Of a DNA stretch of 64,000 bases, positions 52,892-60,518 are shown piece by piece; positions within the stretch are counted from its first letter, which is position 1; each line of letters opens with the position of its first letter. The notes below the pieces were generated by a model. The model saw nothing but the letters and a program-made list of their open reading frames with translations. It made no database searches and was not told the origin of the DNA. The DNA comes from Candidatus Villigracilis proximus (GTDB lineage Bacteria > Chloroflexota > Anaerolineae > Anaerolineales > Villigracilaceae): positions 66,383 through 130,382 of the forward strand of contig JADKBB010000016.1 of NCBI GenBank assembly GCA_016715195.1, written 5' to 3'. The position numbers and the translations under genes are program-made.

Positions 52892-53256
52892 CAAAACCAT
52901 TAGCTTTGGTCATCGAAGATAACGACAAACTTAGCCAGATATTTTCTTTAACCCTGCAAACAGAGTTTGAAATTGAGGCAATTACAGATGGAAAGGCTGC
53001 CCTGAAACGACTGGGTGAGATCGTACCGGATTTGATCATTTTGGATCTGCATTTGCCCAATGTTTCAGGGCATGAATTGCTTAAGTATGTGAGAGCCGAT
53101 GCGCGCATGGCAAAAACGCGCGTCATTCTAACCACCGCGGATGAACGCCAATCGGAGGCTTTGCAGGACCTGGCAGACATCGTCCTCTTGAAACCGATCA
53201 GCCCCGTGCAATTGCGTGAACTGGCAACGAGGATGAAGGATAATCCGCGTGCGTAA
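52888..53256 (+). CDS. Single-domain response regulator
   Basis: A 122-residue receiver domain without output. Acidic residues lie in VIEDND, the phosphorylated Asp (about 52) in LIILDLHLPNVSG, the switch Thr in VILTTADE and the Lys in VLLKPISP. It starts four bases inside the kinase gene, so it is translated with it and is presumably phosphorylated by it. Without an output domain it probably acts by protein contact or in a phosphorelay. Confidence 0.92.
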   Translation: MTKPLALVIEDNDKLSQIFSLTLQTEFEIEAITDGKAALKRLGEIVPDLIILDLHLPNVSGHELLKYVRADARMAKTRVILTTADERQSEALQDLADIVLLKPISPVQLRELATRMKDNPRA

Positions 53257-53286
53257 GAAATAATTGAGTGGGGGTTTCCAAATAGC

Positions 53287-54063
53287 ATGACACAACCTTA
53301 TCTTAATTACGATGTAATTTCAAATGACTACGATCAGCGCTACCCGTCCTCCCAACATTGGGAGCGCGGGGATGCACTGCTTAATCTTGTCCGTCAGATC
53401 AAGGCAAAAACCATTCTGGAGGTGGGAAGCGGTACAGGCTTTTGGTTGAACCTGCTGCATCAGGTGACACCTCAACTCTACGGCATGGATTTTTCAGCGG
53501 GGATGATCGCCCGGGCTCGCAATCAACCTGCGCCTCTCAAGTTAACTCGCGGCACAGCGACTCAACTCCCGTATCAAACTGCGACCTTTGACCTGCTCTA
53601 CTGCGTGGACGCGATTCACCACTTTGAAGATCATGCCGCGTTCATTCGCGAAGCCTTCCGCGTATTGAAGCCGGGCGGTACATTGGCGCTCATCGGCCAC
53701 GATCCGCACAGTGCCGATGGCAGTTGGTATATCTATGATTATTTTGAAACCGTTTACGAGACCGATCTTCTGCGTTACCCATCCGGCAGCGCGCTTAGGG
53801 CTGTGATGAAACAGGCGGGGTTTCAGGACGTTCAACAACAGAATGTGGAACATGTTTTGAATATTCATACCGGGGAAGATGTTCTGAATGAACCTTTTCT
53901 TAAACAGAGCGCCACATCTCAACTGGCTTTGCTGGACGAGGATGTGTATCAGGCCGGCATTGAAAAAATAAAAGCAGATTTAAAGAGAGCGCAGGGATGC
54001 GGTGAACAGATCGTCTTTAAGTCCGATTTTTGGGTCAGGATGTTTTCAGGAATAAAAGCATAA
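53287..54063 (+). CDS. SAM-dependent methyltransferase, class I
   Basis: A 258-residue protein. Motif I is ILEVGSGTGFWLNLLHQ, followed by the acidic YGMDFSAGMIARAR, motif in FDLLYCVDAIHHFEDHAAF and FRVLKPGGTLALIGHDP. This matches the UbiE/MenG-like Methyltransf_11 group, and the substrate is open. It follows the response regulator by 30 bases and may share its transcript. Confidence 0.88.
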   Translation: MTQPYLNYDVISNDYDQRYPSSQHWERGDALLNLVRQIKAKTILEVGSGTGFWLNLLHQVTPQLYGMDFSAGMIARARNQPAPLKLTRGTATQLPYQTATFDLLYCVDAIHHFEDHAAFIREAFRVLKPGGTLALIGHDPHSADGSWYIYDYFETVYETDLLRYPSGSALRAVMKQAGFQDVQQQNVEHVLNIHTGEDVLNEPFLKQSATSQLALLDEDVYQAGIEKIKADLKRAQGCGEQIVFKSDFWVRMFSGIKA

Positions 54064-54176
54064 ACATGTTTGCGAACTGCATCAGCGGCAGATAAACTTC
54101 CCGAATGACGGAAGCAGGCATGGGCGCGGAAAGAAGCGCGAGTCTGCAGGTGGGCCCGTCCGAATTTAAATCATTC
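54064..54176 (+). other. Structured non-coding leader-like segment
   Basis: This 113-base spacer contains CTTCC/GGAAG and GCGC/GCGC hairpins and a GGGC/GCCC pairing around a purine-rich loop, all directly before a terminator. The open frame through it looks non-protein-like. It could be a small RNA, a cis-regulatory leader or only a structured 3' end. I could not match it to a known riboswitch. Confidence 0.35.
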
Positions 54177-54212
54177 ATTTGCCCGGCTGATAAGGTCGGG
54201 CAAATTCTTTTT
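54177..54212 (+). terminator. Intrinsic terminator upstream of the 54262 lipoprotein
   Basis: ATTTGCCCG at 54177-54185 pairs with CGGGCAAAT at 54197-54205, followed by TCTTTTT. A TATACT at about 54221 begins right after it and may be the -10 of the lipoprotein gene. Confidence 0.88.
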
Positions 54213-54261
54213 CGCGTGCTATACTCGCGTCTAATAATTTCACTTTATACACCGGGTAGAT

Positions 54262-54885
54262 ATGAAAAAAATATATATATTCCTAGCCATTGCGATTATT
54301 GTTTCTTCATGCAGTAAAAAGCCTGACGTCATTCCTGCGACCTTTACGCCGCTGCCGGTCAATACGCCAATCGTTAGACCAACCGACAGGCCTCTGCCTA
54401 CAGTTACTCCTGTTTGTATTTCCTCCGAGCCGGTGCAAAAAGATATTGACCGCGCACTTTCTTATACAGAAGGTGTTTTTGATGAATTGGAATGGGAACA
54501 AAGTTACGCGATTGCAGAGAATCGTGTTTCGGTGACCTGGCTGAATAATCCGGAAGGCGCGATTGTTTATCTTGAGGCGCTGATCTTTCCATGTGGTTAT
54601 GAAGAGCCTGATCTGAATCGATATTACAGCGATGAAAATTGGAAAGCCATTTTTCAAAATTACGAGAGCTATAATCTCATTGATGAATGTAAAACCGATG
54701 ATGGCTTGCGATTGTATGAATTCGAGGCGCAAAATTTTGGCTTTGAATATGGTATTAAATACTGGGTTGAGAGTGATACAGATACACGTGTGATATCCAC
54801 CATGGTTGTTTTTCCGCTTGATTCTGAATCGCTAATGGATGAGTATTCATCCATGCTTTTTCCAGATTACATGGTCTGTCCATAA
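54262..54885 (+). CDS. Predicted lipoprotein, paralogue of 57159
   Basis: A 207-residue protein. The signal peptide ends IIVSSC (Cys17), followed by a Thr/Pro linker to about residue 50 and a globular part with VQKDIDRALSYTEGVFDE, W-x-QSYAI, and a C-terminal Val-Cys-Pro end (FPDYMVCP). The protein at 57159 shares the whole plan, including the I-D-x-A/V-L helix, the QSY strand, the LLYEFEA-type strand and the CP end. No family is recognised. The pair flanks a flavin oxidoreductase gene. Confidence 0.75.
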   Translation: MKKIYIFLAIAIIVSSCSKKPDVIPATFTPLPVNTPIVRPTDRPLPTVTPVCISSEPVQKDIDRALSYTEGVFDELEWEQSYAIAENRVSVTWLNNPEGAIVYLEALIFPCGYEEPDLNRYYSDENWKAIFQNYESYNLIDECKTDDGLRLYEFEAQNFGFEYGIKYWVESDTDTRVISTMVVFPLDSESLMDEYSSMLFPDYMVCP

Positions 54886-54980
54886 TCAACCAGATCTTAA
54901 GCGGACGTTTAATAAGCCGTTTTTTTGACCACAACACTTGTACCGCGCTGCGGTTGGTGCAGGTGAGACTCAAAAAAATT

Positions 54981-55030
54981 AGTGTCTTGGCGCCTTTGTG
55001 GCTTAGTGGTGAAGTTACTAAACAGTCTCT
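54981..55030 (+). repeat. CTTTGTGGCTTAGTGGTGAAG dispersed repeat
   Basis: A copy of the repeat in the 32164-32243 element, sharing the GTGGCTT-x-GT-GTGAAGT block and then CTAAACAGTCTCT. Shorter relatives with CTTTGTGG or CTTCGTGG words occur at about 23655-23685 and 63221-63262. Confidence 0.6.
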
Positions 55031-55060
55031 TGGGTCTATCTTTCTAAAAAGGAATCTATC

Positions 55061-57136
55061 ATGACTTCTCGTTATGACATCTTATTTCAACCGATCAAAA
55101 TAGGACCAGTCACCGCTCCGAATCGTTTTTATCAGGTGCCGCACTGCAACGGATTTGGCCATCGGATGCCGCAAGGCATGGCCGCCATGCGCGGCATGAA
55201 AGCCGAAGGCGGCTGGGGCGTGGTCTGCACCGAAGAGACAGAGATCCACTACACCAGCGATCTTTCGCCCTTCATCGAAGGACGCATCTGGAGCGATGAC
55301 GATATTCCCGCATGGCAATTGATGACCGAAGCCGTACACAAACACGGCGCGCTGGCCGGCATTGAATTAACCTATAACGGATATGACGCCGCAAATCTAT
55401 ATTCACGCGCCGCGCCTTTTGCCCCCCGTTCGCAGGGACTTGTCGGCGGCAGCGGCTATGAACCCGGTCAATCACGCGCCGCAACAAAAGATGACCTCAA
55501 GCAGATCCGCAAGTGGCATCGTAACGCAGCAGTCCGCGCCAAACGGGCGGGATTCAATATCATCTATTGTTATGCCGCGCATAACCTGTCACTGGCCTTT
55601 CATCTGCTTTCAAAAGATAACGACCGTGCCGATGAATATGGCGGCTCGCTTGAAAACCGCACACGCTTTTTGCGTGAACTGATCGAAGACACAAAAGAAG
55701 CTGTGGGCGATACCTGCGCTGTGGCTGTCCGCTTTGCGGTGGATGAATTACTCGGCAAAGATGGAATGCAGTTTGACGGCGAAGGTCACGACATCGTCGC
55801 CATGCTCGCCGAACTTCCCGATCTGTGGGATGTTAACGTCAGCAACTGGTCGAACGATTCAACAACATCGCGTTTTGAAAAAGAAGGCAATCAGGAAAAA
55901 TATATTTCCTTCGTTAAGAAACTCACCACCAAACCGGTCGTCGGCGTTGGCCGTTACACATCGCCTGATTCAATGGTCTCGGCCATCGAGCGCGGCATCA
56001 TGGACTTGATCGGCGCGGCACGCCCGAGCATTGCCGATCCATTTTTGCCAAACAAAATCAAAGAAGGCCGCAACGAAGATATCCGCGAATGCATTGGCTG
56101 TAATATTTGCGTCACTGGCGATACGCGCTTCGTTCCCATCCGCTGCACACAAAACCCAACCATGGGCGAAGAATGGCGGCGCAGTTGGCACCCTGAGATC
56201 ATCGCGCCCAAAAAATCAGATGATGAAATTCTGATCGTCGGCGCCGGCCCTGCCGGGTTGGAAGCCGCGCGCGCACTCGGTCAACGCGGATATCATGTTG
56301 TGCTAACCGATGCAAAACGCGAAGCCGGCGGACGTGTGACTCTCGAATCCGCGTTGCCAAATTTAAGCGAATGGCGGCGCGTCATCGACTGGCGCATCAC
56401 ACAGATCGAAAAAATTCCAAACATTTTCTTTTATCGCTCCAGCCCGATGACCGCCAAAGACATCCTCGAAACCGAAGCGCCGCATGTCATCATCGCCACC
56501 GGCTCCACCTGGCGCCGCGATGGTGTCGGGCGCAACATTTCACGTCCCGTGCCGGGCAGTGCAAAAATTTTCACACCCGATGATCTGATGGACCCCAACA
56601 GCTTGCTGTTGGACAACTGGCGGCAAGCCGCCCGCCCTCAAAAAATTCTGATCTACGATGACGACCACTACTACATGGGCGGCGTCCTCGCCGAACTGCT
56701 CGCGCAAAACAATTGCGAAGTTACATTGATAACGCCCGCTCCCACCATTTCCTATTGGACTCAATTCACGCTTGAGCAGGAACGCATCCTCAAGCGGCTG
56801 CACAACCTGAAAGTGACTCTCCTTGCGGATCACATCATCGCATCTCACACCCCGACAACTGCCACAGTCACGAACGTCATCACCTCCGCTGAGTCAACTC
56901 TCGACTGCGACGCCATCGTCATGGTCACCGATAGAATCCCCAACGACGCGCTGTATCACGAACTGAAACCCGCGCTGGCTGAAGGTAAACTTAAATCCCT
57001 GCGCCTGATCGGCGATGCCGAAGCGCCAAACATCATCGCGCAAGCCATCTTCAATGGTCATCTCGCCGCGCGCGAATTTGACGAAATGATCAACCCGGAT
57101 GAAACGCCATTCAAAGTGGAACGCATTAAGTTTTAA
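55061..57136 (+). CDS. Trimethylamine/dimethylamine dehydrogenase-like flavoprotein
   Basis: A 691-residue oxidoreductase. The N-terminal Old-Yellow-Enzyme barrel keeps the covalent-FMN cysteine (Cys29 in NRFYQVPHC) and Y-x-A-A-H active-site residues. The [4Fe-4S] loop is CIGCNICVTGDTRFVPIRC, and the C-terminal ADP/NAD-fold half begins ILIVGAGPAGLEAARALG. Overall match is to TMADH/DMADH, including ARPSIADPFLP and GDAEAP. Of the TMADH aromatic bowl only the central Trp (NWSND) is kept: Tyr60 aligns to Glu59 and the loop Trp355 is missing. The substrate is probably a different methylated amine or betaine. An 18-base palindromic repeat interrupts the gene at 56595. Confidence 0.85.
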   Translation: MTSRYDILFQPIKIGPVTAPNRFYQVPHCNGFGHRMPQGMAAMRGMKAEGGWGVVCTEETEIHYTSDLSPFIEGRIWSDDDIPAWQLMTEAVHKHGALAGIELTYNGYDAANLYSRAAPFAPRSQGLVGGSGYEPGQSRAATKDDLKQIRKWHRNAAVRAKRAGFNIIYCYAAHNLSLAFHLLSKDNDRADEYGGSLENRTRFLRELIEDTKEAVGDTCAVAVRFAVDELLGKDGMQFDGEGHDIVAMLAELPDLWDVNVSNWSNDSTTSRFEKEGNQEKYISFVKKLTTKPVVGVGRYTSPDSMVSAIERGIMDLIGAARPSIADPFLPNKIKEGRNEDIRECIGCNICVTGDTRFVPIRCTQNPTMGEEWRRSWHPEIIAPKKSDDEILIVGAGPAGLEAARALGQRGYHVVLTDAKREAGGRVTLESALPNLSEWRRVIDWRITQIEKIPNIFFYRSSPMTAKDILETEAPHVIIATGSTWRRDGVGRNISRPVPGSAKIFTPDDLMDPNSLLLDNWRQAARPQKILIYDDDHYYMGGVLAELLAQNNCEVTLITPAPTISYWTQFTLEQERILKRLHNLKVTLLADHIIASHTPTTATVTNVITSAESTLDCDAIVMVTDRIPNDALYHELKPALAEGKLKSLRLIGDAEAPNIIAQAIFNGHLAAREFDEMINPDETPFKVERIKF
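56595..56612 (+). repeat. Palindromic repeat inside the TMADH-like gene
   Basis: The hairpin CCAACAGCTTGCTGTTGG, identical to 45069-45086, is read in frame as part of DPNSLLLDNW. This falls at a variable surface region between FAD-fold strands, where TMADH has a shorter link. Confidence 0.75.
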
Positions 57137-57158
57137 ATCGATTGTGAGGAATATTCCA

Positions 57159-57710
57159 ATGAACAAGTTTTATGTTTTGGCTTTCGTTCTTTTTTTGAGC
57201 GCTTGTAGTGCCCAACTTTCCGCGTTACAACCGGGGAGCGGCTGCGATTCTTTTCAGCCAGCACAGGCCGATATTGAATATGTGCTGAACTTTGGAAAGG
57301 AATTATTCTCAGAAACAGACTGGCAGCGCAGTTATACGGTGGAAGAATTTAAAGCCTATGTATCATGGACGCACAGAAGCGTTTCCGCAATTTCAGATGT
57401 CTCGATCCTGTTGTTTTGTGATGAAGGCGGCACACAGGACATTGGCTGGTATTTTAATGATGACAGCGTGCAGACCATGTTCACGGAATATGATCAATCT
57501 CTGCTTGTAAAATCCTGCGCTAAAGACGATTTCCTGCTTTACGAGTTTGAAGCCATTGAAGAGAATATAAAATATGACATTCGATTTTGGGCGCAGACCT
57601 TGAACAAATCACGGGTGTTGACCATGATGCTCGTCTTTCCCAGGGATGAAAGCAATATGCTTGAGCAATATGGCCAGCAATTTTTTCCGGAATTATCTTC
57701 ATGTCCATAG
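57159..57710 (+). CDS. Predicted lipoprotein, paralogue of 54262
   Basis: A 183-residue protein. The signal ends FLSAC (Cys15). The mature part mirrors the 54262 protein: QADIEYVLNFGKELFSETDW, QRSYTV, a DDFLLYEFEA strand, and the end FPELSSCP. It lacks the long Pro/Thr linker. ATG 57159 follows GAGGAATA; the longer in-frame start at 57099 lies inside the preceding gene. It follows the flavoenzyme by 22 bases, so co-transcription is likely. Function is unknown. Confidence 0.75.
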   Translation: MNKFYVLAFVLFLSACSAQLSALQPGSGCDSFQPAQADIEYVLNFGKELFSETDWQRSYTVEEFKAYVSWTHRSVSAISDVSILLFCDEGGTQDIGWYFNDDSVQTMFTEYDQSLLVKSCAKDDFLLYEFEAIEENIKYDIRFWAQTLNKSRVLTMMLVFPRDESNMLEQYGQQFFPELSSCP

Positions 57711-57744
57711 ACCGGATCAATAATTTTTATAGTGTGGTTATGGA

Positions 57745-59209
57745 ATGGTTCAGGGAATGACATCATCAAAACGAATTCTCGTCACTGGAGCAACCGGCTA
57801 CATTGCCAGTAGATTAATTCCGCAGTTATTGGAACGAGGGTATCCGGTCTGCGCCCTTGCAAGACAACCTCAGCGCCTTAAAAGTCGCCGCTGGTTTTCG
57901 CAGGTGGAGATGACCGAAGGCGATGTGATGAAGCCGGCTACGCTTAAACCTGCCCTCGAAGGCGTACACACCGCCTATTACCTGATCCACAACATGTCCA
58001 GCGGACATGGCTATACAGAGCGCGAATTGGACGCCGCCCGAAATTTTGTACAAGCTGCCGAAGCCGCCGGAGTGAGTCACATTATTTATCTCGGCGGCCT
58101 CGCAGACGAAGAACAGCACATCGCGCCGCACATGCGCTCACGAATTGAAACAGGCGCAACTCTGCGGCAGGGAAGTGTGCCCGTCACTGAATTTCGCGCG
58201 GGCGTAGTGGTTGGCTCCGGCAGCATCTCCTTTGAGATGATCCGCTTTATGACCGAGTTGTTCCCGGTTATCCCAGCGCCAGTCTGGGTCAAGAGTAAGT
58301 CACAGCCGATTGCGACTCAAAACGTGATCGATTATCTGCTGGCCGCGTTGAACAACCATAATGGACAGGGTCAGGTCTTCGAGATCGGCGGCCCCGATAT
58401 TTCAACTTACAAAGATCTCATGCTGCATTACGCACGCATTCGCGGACATAAACGCAGTTTCTTTCTCCTGCCGTATGTTCCCGTTTGGTTCATGGCTTTC
58501 GGCATTGGCCTCACCACGCCGGTACCGCGTCCGATCGCGTATGCGCTCGTGGGCGGGTTATCGAGTGACAGCGTGGTGATGCACGATACCGCGCGCAAGA
58601 TCTATCCCGAAGTGAATCTCGTCGATTTTGAATCAGCTACAAAGGAAGCCCTGACTCGTTTACATCCGCTTTAAGATCGAACGCGTTTGGGAGTCAGAAT
58701 CAGACTCCGACTTCGGAAGTCTGCCAGAGCACAAGCTAAACGATCAAGTTGTTAAAAAGACTTCCGAAGTCTTTTTAACACTCAAACATGAAGGCTTTTT
58801 TATCGATCATCGCGAGACACAAATAAATGCCGACATCAAAAAAGTTTTCGATGTAATTACAAACATGGGCAACAAAAAAAACTGGCCTTACGCAAACTGG
58901 TTATGGAAACTGCGCGGCTTTTTTGGCATTAGAAAATTTAGTCCCAATGCCGGCTATGATTATTATCAAGTGGATGTGATCGAGCCTGAGAAATTACTTC
59001 TTTTGCATTCACAGCTCAAAGCTCCCGGCGAAGGCTGGATGGAATGGCGCGTGGAAAAACGCGCGCAAGGCACGCGATTAATGCAAACGGTTTACTTCAC
59101 TCCGCATGGTCTGGGTGGTTTTTTATATTGGATCCTGTTCCATCCTGTTCACACTTTTGTCTTTCGTGGACTGATAAAAAAAATCGCGGCGCACTCAGTG
59201 GTAAAATAA
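57745..59209 (+). pseudogene. SDR/NmrA-like + DUF2867 fusion, split by a frameshift
   Basis: The first frame (57745-58674) is an extended SDR: RILVTGATGYIASRLIPQLL as the NAD(P) fold, then NmrA-like motifs and a stop after RLHPL. One base out of frame, from 58673, KIERVWESESDSDFGSLPEH leads into a DUF2867 domain (HEGFFIDHRETQINA, then W-x-x-NWLWKLRG, to 59209). Relatives carry both domains in one chain of about 490 residues, so a single T insertion at CTTTAAG (58669-58675) explains the break. The linker carries two palindromes. Start may be 57757 instead. Confidence 0.75.
58709..58779 (+). repeat. Two GACTTC-type palindromes in the SDR-DUF2867 linker
   Basis: GACTTCGGAAGTC lies at 58709-58721. 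At 58751-58779, GTTAAAAAGACTTC and its exact complement flank a single C, making a 29-base near-perfect palindrome. In frame they encode part of the inter-domain linker (DFGSLP and VVKKTSEVFLTL). Confidence 0.8.
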
Positions 59210-59218
59210 AAAATAGTA

Positions 59219-59400
59219 ATAACGGTCAGCAAGCGGCGAAGCCGGTGGAATTCCGGCACTGTCGCGCAACTGTGAAGTTAGTTAAGTAAACTAACCAAGT
59301 CAGGTCGCCCGCTCTGGTCGGTTCGCCACACTCTCGCAAAAGGAGGTGGATGACGGCTTGCACGGATTGCCTCTCCCCCTCCCCAGTCATCGGCTGGGGA
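59219..59400 (+). promoter_or_regulatory. Cobalamin riboswitch
   Basis: The B12-box core is clear at 59241-59275: GCCGGTGGAATTCCGGCAC followed by TGTCGCGCAACTGTGA. A variable stem (GTTAG/CTAAC) and AAGTCAGG at 59297-59304 follow. The 3' part holds AGGAGGTGG and a CCCCAG/CTGGGG hairpin (59381-59399) with ATTTTGATT after it, a candidate expression platform. Its position before B12 transport and synthesis genes fits adenosylcobalamin feedback control. Confidence 0.92.
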
Positions 59401-59425
59401 TTTTGATTCTTGTTTGGCTGCTTGT

Positions 59426-59488
59426 AAAACCCTAAAGGTCTTTTTTAGACATCGGGTTTTATGAAAGCAGAGGAGACCTTTAGGGTTT
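59426..59488 (+). repeat. AAACCCTAAAGGTCT long hairpin between riboswitch and btuF
   Basis: AAACCCTAAAGGTCT at 59427-59441 is perfectly complementary to 59474-59488, with a 32-base loop. A T-run follows the left arm. It may act as a second terminator stage of the riboswitch or be another dispersed repeat. Confidence 0.6.
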
Positions 59489-59533
59489 CCTTGTTTAGTA
59501 AATAATTTTTTTATACAAAACTGGAGATGTAAA

Positions 59534-60445
59534 ATGTTTCGCAAAACTTTACTTTTGACTTTATTGCTGGCGCTCTTGATTGCAGGATGCGCCCCCGCTG
59601 CCGAAGCCCCTATTTCAGCGGCGATCACACTCACAGATGGGCTGGGCAGGCCTGTCGTTATGAATGGCGCGGCGCAACGCATCATCTCATTGGCTCCATC
59701 CAATACAGAAATTCTCTTTGCAGTTGGTGCAGGCGCCCAGGTTATCGGCCGTGATGCCTATAGCGACTATCCGGCTGAGGCTCTGGATGTTGCTGATATT
59801 GGCGATACCTATGCAGGCTTAAACACCGAGTTGATCGTTTCCTTAAAGCCTGATCTAATTCTCGCCGCGGAGATCAACACAGCCGAACAGGTGAAAGCGC
59901 TCGAAGATTTGGGGTTGACCGTTTATTATTTGAAGAACCCAAACACGTTGGAAGAAATGTATACCAACCTTGAGATCGTAGCCCAGTTGACCGGACAGGA
60001 CCCAACCAAGTTGACCGATTCACTTAAGGCCCGCGTCGCCGCAGTGGATGAAAAGATATTGCCGCTTAGTTCTCGCATTAGTGTCTTCTATGAATTGGAT
60101 GGCACCGATCCGGCCAAACCATATACAGCAGGCAGCGGCACATTTATCAACTTATTAATTGAGCGTGCCGGCGGCTATAACATTGCATCAGACATTGAAG
60201 GCTATCCCCAATTAAGTTTGGAGCAGGTGGTTGCCGCTGACCCGATGTTTATTGTCCTTGGCGATTCTGCTTTTGGTGTCACAGCGGAAGCGGTTGCTGC
60301 CCGCCCCGGCTGGGAAAATCTGAGCGCCGTAAAGAGCGGACAGGTTTTGCCCTTCGACGACAATTTACTCAGCCGCCCCGGCCCGCGTTTGGTGGATGGT
60401 TTGGAAGCGCTGGCGAAGTTGTTGAGACCCGGTCTTTTTGAGTAA
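59534..60445 (+). CDS. btuF: Corrinoid ABC transporter substrate-binding lipoprotein
   Basis: A 303-residue protein with a signal ending LLIAGC (Cys19), so it is lipid-anchored. The class III binding-protein fold is shown by RIISLAPSNTEILFAVGAG, IGDTYAGLNTELIVSLKPDL and the central helix, typical of BtuF/FhuD-like proteins. The riboswitch upstream and the BtuC-like gene downstream identify corrinoids as the probable ligand. Ribosome site GGAGATG lies before the start. Confidence 0.87.
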   Translation: MFRKTLLLTLLLALLIAGCAPAAEAPISAAITLTDGLGRPVVMNGAAQRIISLAPSNTEILFAVGAGAQVIGRDAYSDYPAEALDVADIGDTYAGLNTELIVSLKPDLILAAEINTAEQVKALEDLGLTVYYLKNPNTLEEMYTNLEIVAQLTGQDPTKLTDSLKARVAAVDEKILPLSSRISVFYELDGTDPAKPYTAGSGTFINLLIERAGGYNIASDIEGYPQLSLEQVVAADPMFIVLGDSAFGVTAEAVAARPGWENLSAVKSGQVLPFDDNLLSRPGPRLVDGLEALAKLLRPGLFE

Positions 60446-60452
60446 ATAAGTT

Positions 60453-60500
60453 ACAAGTCCACAAGTAAACACGGATACATCTGTGTCCTTGTGGACTTGT
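60453..60500 (+). repeat. ACAAGTCCACAAG inverted repeat between btuF and btuC
   Basis: ACAAGTCCACAAG at 60453-60465 pairs exactly with 60488-60500. The loop can extend with CACGGAT/ATCTGTG. It separates the binding protein from the permease and may lower permease expression relative to it. Confidence 0.65.
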
Positions 60501-60518
60501 TTGCCCGCCTACATTCCC

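Noticed and set aside
54105..54317. A 70-codon open frame before the lipoprotein
   Set aside because: It runs through a perfect terminator and the lipoprotein start in another frame, and has no protein-like features.
57745..59209. Two separate genes, an SDR and a stand-alone DUF2867 protein
   Set aside because: The DUF2867 frame continues in register back to the SDR stop with no start codon of its own until deep in the domain, so a single split gene is simpler.
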